From NCBI RefSeq assembly GCF_039822285.1, contig NZ_JBAJEY010000002.1, positions 124,001 to 188,000 of the forward strand: a stretch of DNA of 64,000 nucleotides, given 5' to 3'. The translations under genes were made by a program, and so were the position numbers. This document shows, piece after piece, positions 28,446 to 35,973 of this stretch (the stretch's first letter is position 1; the number at the start of each line of letters is the position of its first letter). A model generated the notes under the pieces. That model searched no databases. It had not been told where the DNA came from and saw only the letters and a program-made list of their open reading frames with translations. The DNA is from Thiofaba sp039822285 (GTDB lineage: Bacteria > Pseudomonadota > Gammaproteobacteria > Halothiobacillales > Halothiobacillaceae).

Positions 28446-29141
28446 CTATGCAAGCGGGTGAACCAACGGCAGGAGCGCGGTGTACACACCGAACAGCGCC
28501 ACCGCGCCGCCCGCGAGTGAGCGGACCATGGGCTTGCGCAGGAAGCGCCCGAGCTGGGCGGCGAACACGCCCATCAGCAGCAGGTTGGGCAGGGTGCCGA
28601 GACCAAAGCCCAGCAGCAGCAGGGCACCCTGCGCGGGATGGCCTGAGGCCAAGGCCCAGATCAGCGTGCTGTAGACCAGGCCGCAGGGCAGCCAGCCCCA
28701 CAAAAAGCCGAGCATGAGCGCCTGGCGCGGCGAGCGCACGGGCAAAAGACGGCGGGCGATCGGTTCGATGCGCCGCCAGATCACCCCGCCCGCCCGCTCG
28801 ACCCGGGCAAGCCCCGCCCACCAGCCGGCCAGATACAGGCCGAGCATGACCATGAACAGGCCTGCCAGCACCTGCAACACCTGCTGCGCGGCATTGAACG
28901 CCACGAGGTCCATCGCCAGCCAGCCGAGCCCGCCCATGAGCGCACCGGCCACGGTGTAGGCACTGATACGCGCCAGGTTGTAGGCCAAGAGATAAGGAAA
29001 CACCCGTGCGGGGGAGGCGCGCACCTCGGCCGGCAGGCCGAAGGTCAGCGCGCCGACGATCCCGCCGCACATGCCGACACAATGCACCCCGCCCAGCAGG
29101 CCAACGAGGAAGGCGGCAAAAAAGGAGGCTTCGGCAGGCAT
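28446..29141 (-). CDS. TauE/SafE-like (COG2836) membrane protein
   Basis: Integral membrane protein of about 231 residues with six likely membrane helices, of the family annotated as sulfite exporter TauE/SafE or DsbD-like transmembrane domain. Near the N-terminus it has LLGGVHCVGMCGG, whose HCxxMC cysteines recall metal- or thiol-handling relatives found beside cbb3 oxidase genes. A second motif, GWLPCGLVYS, lies near the middle. Substrate is not evident: sulfite, sulfur compounds and copper are all possible. The ATG at 29141 was preferred over a TTG 21 bases earlier. It is followed by the rhodanese gene in the same direction, with 121 bases between. Confidence 0.8.
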   Translation of the reverse strand: MPAEASFFAAFLVGLLGGVHCVGMCGGIVGALTFGLPAEVRASPARVFPYLLAYNLARISAYTVAGALMGGLGWLAMDLVAFNAAQQVLQVLAGLFMVMLGLYLAGWWAGLARVERAGGVIWRRIEPIARRLLPVRSPRQALMLGFLWGWLPCGLVYSTLIWALASGHPAQGALLLLGFGLGTLPNLLLMGVFAAQLGRFLRKPMVRSLAGGAVALFGVYTALLPLVHPLA

Positions 29142-29261
29142 GAACAGGTATCCGGCAATCAATCCCCGCCCATGTTAGCGCCAAGCCTACGCGGCCGCGA
29201 TGTCCACGCGCACAGCAATGTTCATGGCACGGTCATGCGCCCTCGCATAGAATGCCCGGTT

Positions 29262-30080
29262 ATGGATTTTCAGCCCCGCGCGCTCGCCCCCCTCGCTGTC
29301 CGCTGGTCACGCCCCCTGGCCATGACCGCGGCCGTGGGCTGGCTGACCTGGACACTGGCGCAATGGACCTGGCAGATGCTCCCCGCACCACCCTCGCCCG
29401 CCTCCCCGAGCCTGTCCCCAGGGGCTGAGCCCGCACCATCCGTTGCCCAGCCCCCAAGGCTGGCCGAGACCATCAACGCCGCCGCCCCGTGGGGGCGGCC
29501 GCAGGTGCTCGATGGTGGATCCGCGCAGGACACCCGCCTGCCACTGGCCCTGCGCGGGGTGCTGGCCGGCCAGGGACTGGCGCTGATCGCGGCCAGCGGT
29601 CAGCCGGAGCGCGTCTACCGCGCGGGTGACCGCCTGCCGGGCGGCGCCATCCTACGCTCCGTGCTGGCCGACCACGTGCTGCTGGAGCGGGCCGGCACCC
29701 TGGAGCGTCTGGCCCTGCCCAAGGAGACGCTGCCGTCGGGGTCCGCGCCCGCATCGCCCCCCAAGGCCGCCGCCACTGGGAGCCTGCGCGCGCTGTTGCA
29801 GTCCTCGCCCGCCGAACTGGCGAAGCACTTCCGCCTGGAACCGGTGGTCGAGGCGGGACAGATCCGCGGCTACCGGATCCGCGCCCTGCGCGACCCCGCC
29901 CTGCTGCAGCGCGCGGGGCTGGAACCGGACGACATCCTGCTCAGCGTCAACGGCCGCTCGCTGCTCGAGGCGCCGGACATCGCGGGGCTGATGAACAACC
30001 TGCGCGACGCGGCCGCGCTGGATGCCGTCGTGCTGCGCCACGGCATCGAAACGCCGCTTCGGATCGATTTGAACGGATGA
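29262..30080 (+). CDS. gspC: type II secretion protein GspC
   Basis: Inner-membrane connector of the type II secretion system, 272 residues. One N-terminal membrane segment lies near 19-40, then a proline-rich periplasmic linker (about 45-75), a homology region with RLPLALRGVLAG near 90-101 that contacts the secretin, and a C-terminal PDZ domain (about 175-272) with GYRIRAL and ILLSVNG. The ATG at 29262 fits homologues; no clear ribosome-binding site is seen. The stop overlaps gspD by 4 bases. It diverges from the TauE/SafE-like gene. Confidence 0.93.
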   Translation: MDFQPRALAPLAVRWSRPLAMTAAVGWLTWTLAQWTWQMLPAPPSPASPSLSPGAEPAPSVAQPPRLAETINAAAPWGRPQVLDGGSAQDTRLPLALRGVLAGQGLALIAASGQPERVYRAGDRLPGGAILRSVLADHVLLERAGTLERLALPKETLPSGSAPASPPKAAATGSLRALLQSSPAELAKHFRLEPVVEAGQIRGYRIRALRDPALLQRAGLEPDDILLSVNGRSLLEAPDIAGLMNNLRDAAALDAVVLRHGIETPLRIDLNG

Positions 30081-32200
30081 ACCAGGCCATGCGACGCTCT
30101 CCGATGATTCTCGCGGCCCTCGCGCTGCTTGCCCTCCAGCCGCCGCTCCATGCGGCGGAGACCCCAGGCAGTGTCCCGGCTGGCAACGGCATGGTGACCC
30201 TCAACCTGCGTGATGCCGACCTCGAGGCTCTGATCGCCACCGTGTCCGAGGCCACGGGCAAGAACTTCATCGTCGACCCGCGGGTGAAGGCCAAGGTCAA
30301 CCTGATCTCGGCCAAGCCGATGCCGCCGGACGAGCTGTACAACGTGTTCCTGTCCGTGCTTCAGGTGCACGGCTTCGCCGCGGTGCCCAAGGGCGAGGTG
30401 ATCAAGATCGTGCCGGACGTGAATGCCAAGCAGGACGGCGTGGAGGTGGGGCCCGTGAGCGCCGCGCGCGGGGCCGACGAGCTGGTGACGGAGGTGGTCA
30501 CCCTGCGCCACGTGCAGGCCGCCCCCTTGCTCACCGCGCTGCGCCAGCTCATGCCGCAGCAGGCCGCGCTGTCGGTGCATCCGGAATCCAACAGCCTGAT
30601 CCTCACCGACCGCGCCGGCAACGTGGCGCGGATGAAGGACATCCTCGCGCGGGTCGATCACCCGGGATCGGATGAGATCGAAACCATCCGCCTCAAACAC
30701 GCCTCGGCCACGGACATCGTCAAGACCCTGACCCAGCTGCGCAGCCGCATGAGCCCGAGCGGCGCCGCGGCGCCCGGGGCCGCCCCGGGCACGGACAGCC
30801 GCACCATGGCCAGCTTCGCCGCCGACGAGCGCACCAACAGCGTGCTGCTCTCCGGCGACAAGACCGAGCGCGAGAAGCTGCGCGCGGTGGTGGTGTACCT
30901 GGACACCCCGCTGGAGCGGGCCGGCAACACCCAGGTGTTCTACCTCAAGTACGCCCGCGCCCGCGAGCTGGTGCCCATCCTGCAGGGCAGCAACCGGCCG
31001 GTGGCGCGCGAGGGCAGCACGACCACGCTGGGCTCCTCATCCTCCAGCCTTGGCGGCGGGATGGGCGCGACGGCCAGCAGCACCACGAACGTGGGCGGCG
31101 GTACCGTGAATGCGGGCCTGGTCGGGGTTGGTGGACGGCAGGATGCGATCGTGATCGCCGACGAGGCGACCAATGCCCTGGTCATCACCGCCCCGCCGAA
31201 CGTCATGCGCGAGCTGGAGTCGATCATCAAGCAGCTCGACATCCGCCGCGCCCAGGTGCTGGTGGAGGCCATCATTGCCGAGGTCTCGGACGACTTCTCG
31301 CGCAAACTCGGGGTGCAGATGGCCGCCGCCGGACGGGACGGCACTCAGCCGGCGGGGGTGGTGAGCTTCAACGGCCTGCTCTCCGCCATCACCGGCGCGG
31401 CCGCAGGCGGAGGCACAGCCATCGCCGGCGCGGCGCTGGCGAATCTTGGGGATGGCATGAACTTTGGTGTGGGGGATTTCTCCGGCAACACCCGCTTCGG
31501 CGTCATCGTCTCCGCCCTGGCGGGGGATGCCAACAACAACATCCTCTCCACCCCGAGCCTGTTGACCATGGACAACCAGGAAGCCAGCATCGTGGTGGGC
31601 AAGAACGTCCCCATCCTGACCGGCTCCTACGCCAGCACCGGCGCGGGCACCACCCCGACCACCCCCTTCCAGACCGTCAACCGCGAAGACATCGGCGTCA
31701 AGCTCAAGGTCAAACCCTCCATCAGCCCGGAGGGTGCGGTGCGGCTGGAGCTTGAACAGGAGGTGTCGAGCATCGACGCCACCGCCAAGAGCGACGCGGG
31801 GCTGATCACCAACAAGCGTAACGTGAAGACGGTGGTGCAGGCGCAGGATGGCGACATCGTCGTGCTGGGTGGACTGATGGACGAAACGGTCAACGACCAG
31901 GCCAGCAAGGTACCCCTGTTGGGGGACATCCCGCTGGTCGGCGAGCTGTTCAAGTACCGCAGCACCACGCGCGGCAAGCGCAACCTGATGATCTTCATCC
32001 GCCCCGTCGTGCTGCGCGATGGCGCCTCGGCCAACCGCTACACGGCGGAGAAGTACAACGCCTTCCGGGAAAAGCAGGTCGAGTTCTCGCACAACCCCCT
32101 CGGCTTTGCCGTGCCGAGCGACTACCCGCTCCTGCCTGAGCTGGGCGGCGGCTACCAGATCAACCTCCCGGGCGGTGCCACCCCGCCCGCGACCCCGTGA
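30077..32200 (+). CDS. gspD: type II secretion secretin GspD
   Basis: Outer-membrane channel subunit of 707 residues. Signal peptide 1-27, then N0 domain (about 35-105, LNLRDADLEALI), repeated N1-N3 domains (about 120-395, with the glycine/serine-rich loop of N3 near 320-350) and the C-terminal secretin domain (about 400-655) with the conserved VPLLGDIPLVGELF. The tail after 660 is short and shows no obvious pilotin-binding S-domain, so the pilotin, if any, is unknown. Its position between gspC and gspE, overlapping both, indicates one translational unit. Confidence 0.96.
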   Translation: MNQAMRRSPMILAALALLALQPPLHAAETPGSVPAGNGMVTLNLRDADLEALIATVSEATGKNFIVDPRVKAKVNLISAKPMPPDELYNVFLSVLQVHGFAAVPKGEVIKIVPDVNAKQDGVEVGPVSAARGADELVTEVVTLRHVQAAPLLTALRQLMPQQAALSVHPESNSLILTDRAGNVARMKDILARVDHPGSDEIETIRLKHASATDIVKTLTQLRSRMSPSGAAAPGAAPGTDSRTMASFAADERTNSVLLSGDKTEREKLRAVVVYLDTPLERAGNTQVFYLKYARARELVPILQGSNRPVAREGSTTTLGSSSSSLGGGMGATASSTTNVGGGTVNAGLVGVGGRQDAIVIADEATNALVITAPPNVMRELESIIKQLDIRRAQVLVEAIIAEVSDDFSRKLGVQMAAAGRDGTQPAGVVSFNGLLSAITGAAAGGGTAIAGAALANLGDGMNFGVGDFSGNTRFGVIVSALAGDANNNILSTPSLLTMDNQEASIVVGKNVPILTGSYASTGAGTTPTTPFQTVNREDIGVKLKVKPSISPEGAVRLELEQEVSSIDATAKSDAGLITNKRNVKTVVQAQDGDIVVLGGLMDETVNDQASKVPLLGDIPLVGELFKYRSTTRGKRNLMIFIRPVVLRDGASANRYTAEKYNAFREKQVEFSHNPLGFAVPSDYPLLPELGGGYQINLPGGATPPATP

Positions 32201-33672
32201 TGCCCACCGTCCTGCCCTACGGTTTCGCCAAGCGCCACGGTCTGCTGATGCAGGCCGAGGGCGAGGGGATCGTGCTACTGCACCGCCCCCAGCCGGACGT
32301 GGCCGCCATCGGCGAGGCCCGGCGCGTCATCGGGCAGCCGTTCGCCCTGCGCGAGGTCGATCCCGCCACGTTCGACCAGCTGCTCGCCCGTGCTTACCAG
32401 CGCGGCTCGAGCGAGGCGATGGACAGCCTGGGCGAGCTCGGCGAGGTCGATCTCGCCCGCGCCGCGAGCAGTCTGGGCGAGCCGGCCGACCTGTTGGAGG
32501 CCCAGGATGACGCGCCGATCGTGCGCCTGATCAACGCCCTTCTGACCGAGGCGATCCGCGAGGAGGCCTCGGACATCCACATCGAAACCTTCGAGAACCG
32601 CCTGGTGGTGCGCTTTCGCGTCGACGGCCAGCTGCGCGAGGTGCTGGAGCCGCCGCGCGCGGTGGCCCCGCTGATCACCTCGCGCATCAAGGTCATGGCC
32701 CAGCTCGACATCGCCGAAAAGCGCCTGCCGCAGGATGGCCGCATCGCCCTGAAGCTCGCCGGGCGCCCGGTGGACGTGCGCGTCTCCACCCTCCCTTCCG
32801 CGCATGGCGAGCGGGTGGTGCTGCGCCTGCTCGACAAGCAGGCCGGCCGGCTCGACCTCGAACGGCTCGGCATGGCTCCGCATACCCGTGCGCGGCTGGA
32901 GCAGCTGATCCACCGTCCGCACGGCATCCTGCTGGTCACCGGCCCCACCGGCTCGGGCAAGACCACGACCCTGTATGCCGCGCTCTCCCGCATCAACGCG
33001 CGCGAGCGCAATATCCTCACCGTCGAGGACCCGATCGAGTACGACCTGGACGGCGTCGGCCAGACCCAGGTCAACCCCAAGGTGGACATGAGCTTTGCCC
33101 GCGGCCTGCGCGCCATCCTGCGCCAGGACCCGGACGTGGTGATGGTGGGCGAGATCCGCGACCTGGAGACGGCCGAGATCGCCGTGCAGGCCTCGCTCAC
33201 CGGCCACCTGGTGCTCTCCACCCTGCACACCAACTCCGCGATCGGCGCCATCACCCGCCTGCGCGACATGGGGGTGGAGCCCTTCCTGCTCGCCTCCAGC
33301 CTGATCGGCGTGGTGTCCCAGCGCCTGGTGCGGCACCTGCTGCCTGAATGCCGGGAAGCCTTCATCCCGGATACTGCCGAGTGCGCCATGCTGGGCCTTG
33401 ATGCAGCCACACCTCCTACGCTCTATCGCGCACGCCGCGAAGGCGATTGCGCCGCGCGCGCCTACAGCGGGCGCACCGGCATTCATGAACTGATCACCGT
33501 CGACGCCACCCTGGCGCGCATGATCCACGACGGCTCGAGCGAGCAGGCGATGGAGGCCCATGTGCGCAAGTCCAGCCCCAGCCTGCGCGAGGACGGCCTG
33601 GCCAAGGTCATGGCGGGTCTCACCAGCCTGGACGAGGTGCTGCGCGTGACGGTCGAGGACACGGGATCCTGA
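32200..33672 (+). CDS. gspE: type II secretion ATPase GspE with degenerate zinc motif
   Basis: Cytoplasmic ATPase of 490 residues driving pseudopilus assembly. It has an N1E/N2E-like N-terminal region, Walker A GPTGSGKTT (from about 248), Asp box VEDPIEYD, Walker B with VMVGEIRD and the His box. In classical GspE a CxxC-x29-CxxC zinc finger follows; here only C384 and C417 remain, their partners replaced by L381 and E414 with the 29-residue spacing unchanged. Zinc may be lost or held differently. The start ATG shares one base with the gspD stop. No gspF or pseudopilin gene follows, so the rest of the system must be elsewhere. Confidence 0.94.
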   Translation: MPTVLPYGFAKRHGLLMQAEGEGIVLLHRPQPDVAAIGEARRVIGQPFALREVDPATFDQLLARAYQRGSSEAMDSLGELGEVDLARAASSLGEPADLLEAQDDAPIVRLINALLTEAIREEASDIHIETFENRLVVRFRVDGQLREVLEPPRAVAPLITSRIKVMAQLDIAEKRLPQDGRIALKLAGRPVDVRVSTLPSAHGERVVLRLLDKQAGRLDLERLGMAPHTRARLEQLIHRPHGILLVTGPTGSGKTTTLYAALSRINARERNILTVEDPIEYDLDGVGQTQVNPKVDMSFARGLRAILRQDPDVVMVGEIRDLETAEIAVQASLTGHLVLSTLHTNSAIGAITRLRDMGVEPFLLASSLIGVVSQRLVRHLLPECREAFIPDTAECAMLGLDAATPPTLYRARREGDCAARAYSGRTGIHELITVDATLARMIHDGSSEQAMEAHVRKSSPSLREDGLAKVMAGLTSLDEVLRVTVEDTGS

Positions 33673-33676
33673 AACC

Positions 33677-33877
33677 ATGAACATCATCCTGAACGGCGCA
33701 AGCCATGCCATCGAGGATGGCGCCAGCATCGCCACCCTGATCGAGCAGCTGGGCCTTGTCGGCCAGCGCCTGGCGGTCGAGGTCAACGGCGAGATCGTCC
33801 CGCGCGGCGAGCACGCAGCACACCTCCTGCGCGAAGGCGACAAGGTCGAGGTCGTGCGGGCGATCGGCGGCGGCTGA
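33677..33877 (+). CDS. thiS: sulfur carrier protein ThiS
   Basis: Ubiquitin-like carrier of 66 residues that delivers sulfur as a C-terminal thiocarboxylate to thiazole synthase in thiamine synthesis. It ends in the required Gly-Gly (AIGGG) and has the beta-grasp core (MNIILNG, VEVNGEIVPR). It begins 4 bases after gspE, so it is probably carried on the secretion transcript. The usual next gene, thiG, is absent: a 504-base repeat-filled gap follows. No TPP riboswitch is visible, nor is there room for one. Confidence 0.93.
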   Translation: MNIILNGASHAIEDGASIATLIEQLGLVGQRLAVEVNGEIVPRGEHAAHLLREGDKVEVVRAIGGG

Positions 33878-34381
33878 CTCGACCTTGCTCGCGTCATCGC
33901 GGCGACACGCTCCCACAAGATCCGGTCAGGCGCGTGGGAGCAACTGTCTTGTTTGCGTAGGGCTCCCCCCGAGCCCCTTGGACGTTTGGAGGTGGGCCAA
34001 GACCCGAGCGTGGGCAGCCCCCTCCCCCTGGAGGGGGGAGGGTTGGGGAGGGGGTGAGCGAAGCAGCGACGCAGCCATCGGCCCCGCAGGCTGCACCAGC
34101 TTCACGTTCAGGAGGTTTGTCGAGGTGCCCTGAAGGTCGAAGGCCGCGATCGTGGGGCTTTATGGCTTTTGCTGCGCTCCTTCCAGACCAAGTGGGCTTC
34201 ACCCTCTCCCCCATCCCCTCCCCCCTCCAGGGGGAGGGGAGCAAGGAGGGCACTCCGGTTGTGGGAGCCGCGTGCCGCGGCGAAATCCCTTCTGCAAGGC
34301 GCTCATGGCAACGGGGTGCCATTGTATTTTCTCGGACTTGCACGAAGACCTCACATCTTCATGCGAGCGCCCTGGCCCCCT
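33878..34381. repeat. 504-base gap filled with two families of palindromic repeats
   Basis: No gene is seen here. In order: a variant of the GTAGGAG family with GCTCCCAC and GTGGGAGC arms (about 33899-33951); a CCCTCCCCC element with stem CCCTCCCCC/GGGGGGAGGG (34018-34056); an inverted copy of the same element (34196-34243); and a half GTGGGAGCCGCG copy (34262-34288). The 140 bases between the opposed C-rich copies hold no open frame with a credible start. It separates thiS from convergently transcribed methyltransferase and pirin genes. Confidence 0.8.
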
Positions 34382-34996
34382 TTACTCGGCGGGCTGCTGC
34401 ACGATGGCCCGGACCACCTCCGCCGGCCCCTGGTGGTAGGGCCCCTCGTCCAGCACCACCTGCGCACGCTCCAGCAGCAGGATGCCCCCCTCGGCGAAGT
34501 CCTCCGCCAGCATCTCGGCCGAATAGAGCAACTCCGGCCGGCCCGGGCCACCGCTGCGGTAATGGACCTGCTCCAGGTCGAAGGCCTCCAGCAGCAGGAC
34601 GCCCCCCGGCCGCAGGGCATGCAGCATCGCCCGGTGCACTGCGGGGCGGACGTCGGGCGGCAGGTGCAGGTGGACGGCGACCACGCCGTCGAAGGCCTGT
34701 TTCGGCCAGTCCCACAACGAAAGGTCGGCGCAGACGGTCCTGATCCGCACCCCGTGGCGCGCCGCAAGTTCCTCGGCACGCGCAAGCCCCGTCCCGCTCC
34801 AGTCCACGCAGGTGACGGTGTAGCCCTGGCGCGCCAGCCAGATGCTGTTGCGCCCCTGTCCGTCGCCAGGCAACAGGATGTGGCCACCTGCGGGCAGGCG
34901 ATGCGCCTCGCGCACGACAAAGGCATTGGGCGCCTCGCCATAGGCGAGGGGCGTCTCGGCATAGCGGGCATTCCAGAAATCACGCGGAGAACTCAT
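34382..34996 (-). CDS. class I SAM-dependent methyltransferase (TehB-like)
   Basis: Cytoplasmic methyltransferase of 204 residues. The N-terminal FWNARYAE and the glycine-rich SAM loop GDGQGRNS (44-51), followed by the acidic strand VTCVDWS, place it near the small TehB / thiopurine-like methyltransferases. Post-motif strands (FDGVVAVHLHLP, LRPGGVLLLE) are intact. Relatives detoxify tellurite or methylate small molecules, but the substrate here is unknown. It lies 9 bases after the pirin gene in the same direction, so the two probably form an operon. Confidence 0.88.
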   Translation of the reverse strand: MSSPRDFWNARYAETPLAYGEAPNAFVVREAHRLPAGGHILLPGDGQGRNSIWLARQGYTVTCVDWSGTGLARAEELAARHGVRIRTVCADLSLWDWPKQAFDGVVAVHLHLPPDVRPAVHRAMLHALRPGGVLLLEAFDLEQVHYRSGGPGRPELLYSAEMLAEDFAEGGILLLERAQVVLDEGPYHQGPAEVVRAIVQQPAE

Positions 34997-35005
34997 CGGC
35001 GATCC

Positions 35006-35719
35006 TCAATCGACATAGGGGCCGCGCATCAGGATCGGCTCCCCGTGCGGCTGGCCCAGGGCGATCAGGGCGAACGCGCCCTCCTCGCTGAGCAGGGGAT
35101 TCCCCCCCTCCAGGCGCAGCCCCTCGCCCGCGCCCGCCTCCCCCGCATGGCAACGCAGCCGCCCGCGCAGCACATAGGCGAAGCCACGCCAGTGCTCCGG
35201 CGCGCGGGGCGTGAAGGTCTCGCCGGGGGCAAGCTCGAGCAGGGCGACCAAGGCGGGGGTATGCAGCCGGATCGGCCCCTCCGGATGGGTGATCAGCAGC
35301 AGCTCAAAGCCGGCGGCCACCACCCGGCGCGGCCGCGCCGGCCTCTGGTAGCCTGGCTCGATGCCCTTGAGCGCGCGAGGCAGGTTGATCCACAGCTGCA
35401 GCCCCTCGGCGGCCTGCTCGGCGCCCACCATTTCCGCGTGCACCATCCCCCTCCCGGCGCTGAAGGCCTGCACCTCGCCCGCGCGCAGGGTGGCATCGTT
35501 GCCGAGATTGTCGGTATGCCGCAGTTCGCCCGCGAGCAACAGGGTGATGGCCTCGAAGCCGCGGTGCGGATGATCGGGGAACCCCGCCCCCGCGCCGGCA
35601 TGGAAGTGGTCGAAGAACACGAAGGGGTCGATCGGACCCTGCCGCGCGGTGGGCAGCAGGCGCCGCACCGAGGCGCTCGCGCCCTCCTCAAGATGGTCCG
35701 GCCGGATGGGACTGCTCAT
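35006..35719 (-). CDS. pirin family protein
   Basis: Double-stranded beta-helix (cupin) protein of 237 residues. The single metal site of pirins is visible: H50 and H52 in DHPHRGFE, H94 and E96 in GRGMVHAEM. The second cupin half is more divergent. Bacterial pirins have been reported to oxidise quercetin or to bind and modulate metabolic enzymes, so the role here is open. It is the first gene of a pair with the TehB-like methyltransferase; its promoter must lie in the hairpin-rich region just upstream. Confidence 0.92.
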   Translation of the reverse strand: MSSPIRPDHLEEGASASVRRLLPTARQGPIDPFVFFDHFHAGAGAGFPDHPHRGFEAITLLLAGELRHTDNLGNDATLRAGEVQAFSAGRGMVHAEMVGAEQAAEGLQLWINLPRALKGIEPGYQRPARPRRVVAAGFELLLITHPEGPIRLHTPALVALLELAPGETFTPRAPEHWRGFAYVLRGRLRCHAGEAGAGEGLRLEGGNPLLSEEGAFALIALGQPHGEPILMRGPYVD

Positions 35720-35803
35720 GTGGGTTCTCCCTCAAGGCACCGTGTGTGCGGTGAAGTGTAGCGCCCGGCGGAGTCAGGCGTGGCGATGCCCCCATCACAG
35801 ACT

Positions 35804-35961
35804 GTTTCAAAAGGGCTGTCCTGCCCTTTTGAAACTCGCCTCGTCGCGGTACACGCCCGCGACGGGCTCCGAGCATCAATCACTTATTGTGATTGATGCT
35901 CGCGCGAGCCATCCATGCCTCGCATTTCCAGGCTGTGTCAAAGGCTTTTGACCCAGCCTGG
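35804..35961. repeat. array of four strong hairpins in 158 bases
   Basis: Hairpin 1: GTTTCAAAAGGGC (35804-35816) with its full complement at 35823-35835, loop of 6. Hairpin 2: CGTCGCGG (35842-35849) with CCGCGACG (35857-35864). Hairpin 3: GAGCATCAATCAC (35871-35883) with its full complement at 35889-35901, loop TTATT. Hairpin 4: CCAGGCTG (35928-35935) with CAGCCTGG (35954-35961), continued after one mismatch by GTCAAA and TTTGAC around a 4-base loop. Stems 1, 3 and 4 are poorer in GC than the surroundings. The array lies between pirin and a diguanylate cyclase gene. No T-run follows and no open frame is present. Confidence 0.85.
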
Positions 35962-35973
35962 TCAGTGCGGGGG

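Noticed and set aside
33600..33676. TPP riboswitch ahead of thiS
   Set aside because: The region is gspE coding sequence and only 4 bases separate the genes.
35804..35961. Reading the hairpin array as an integron attC site, CRISPR or retron
   Set aside because: No attC R/L boxes, no repeated unit with spacers, no integrase or reverse transcriptase nearby.
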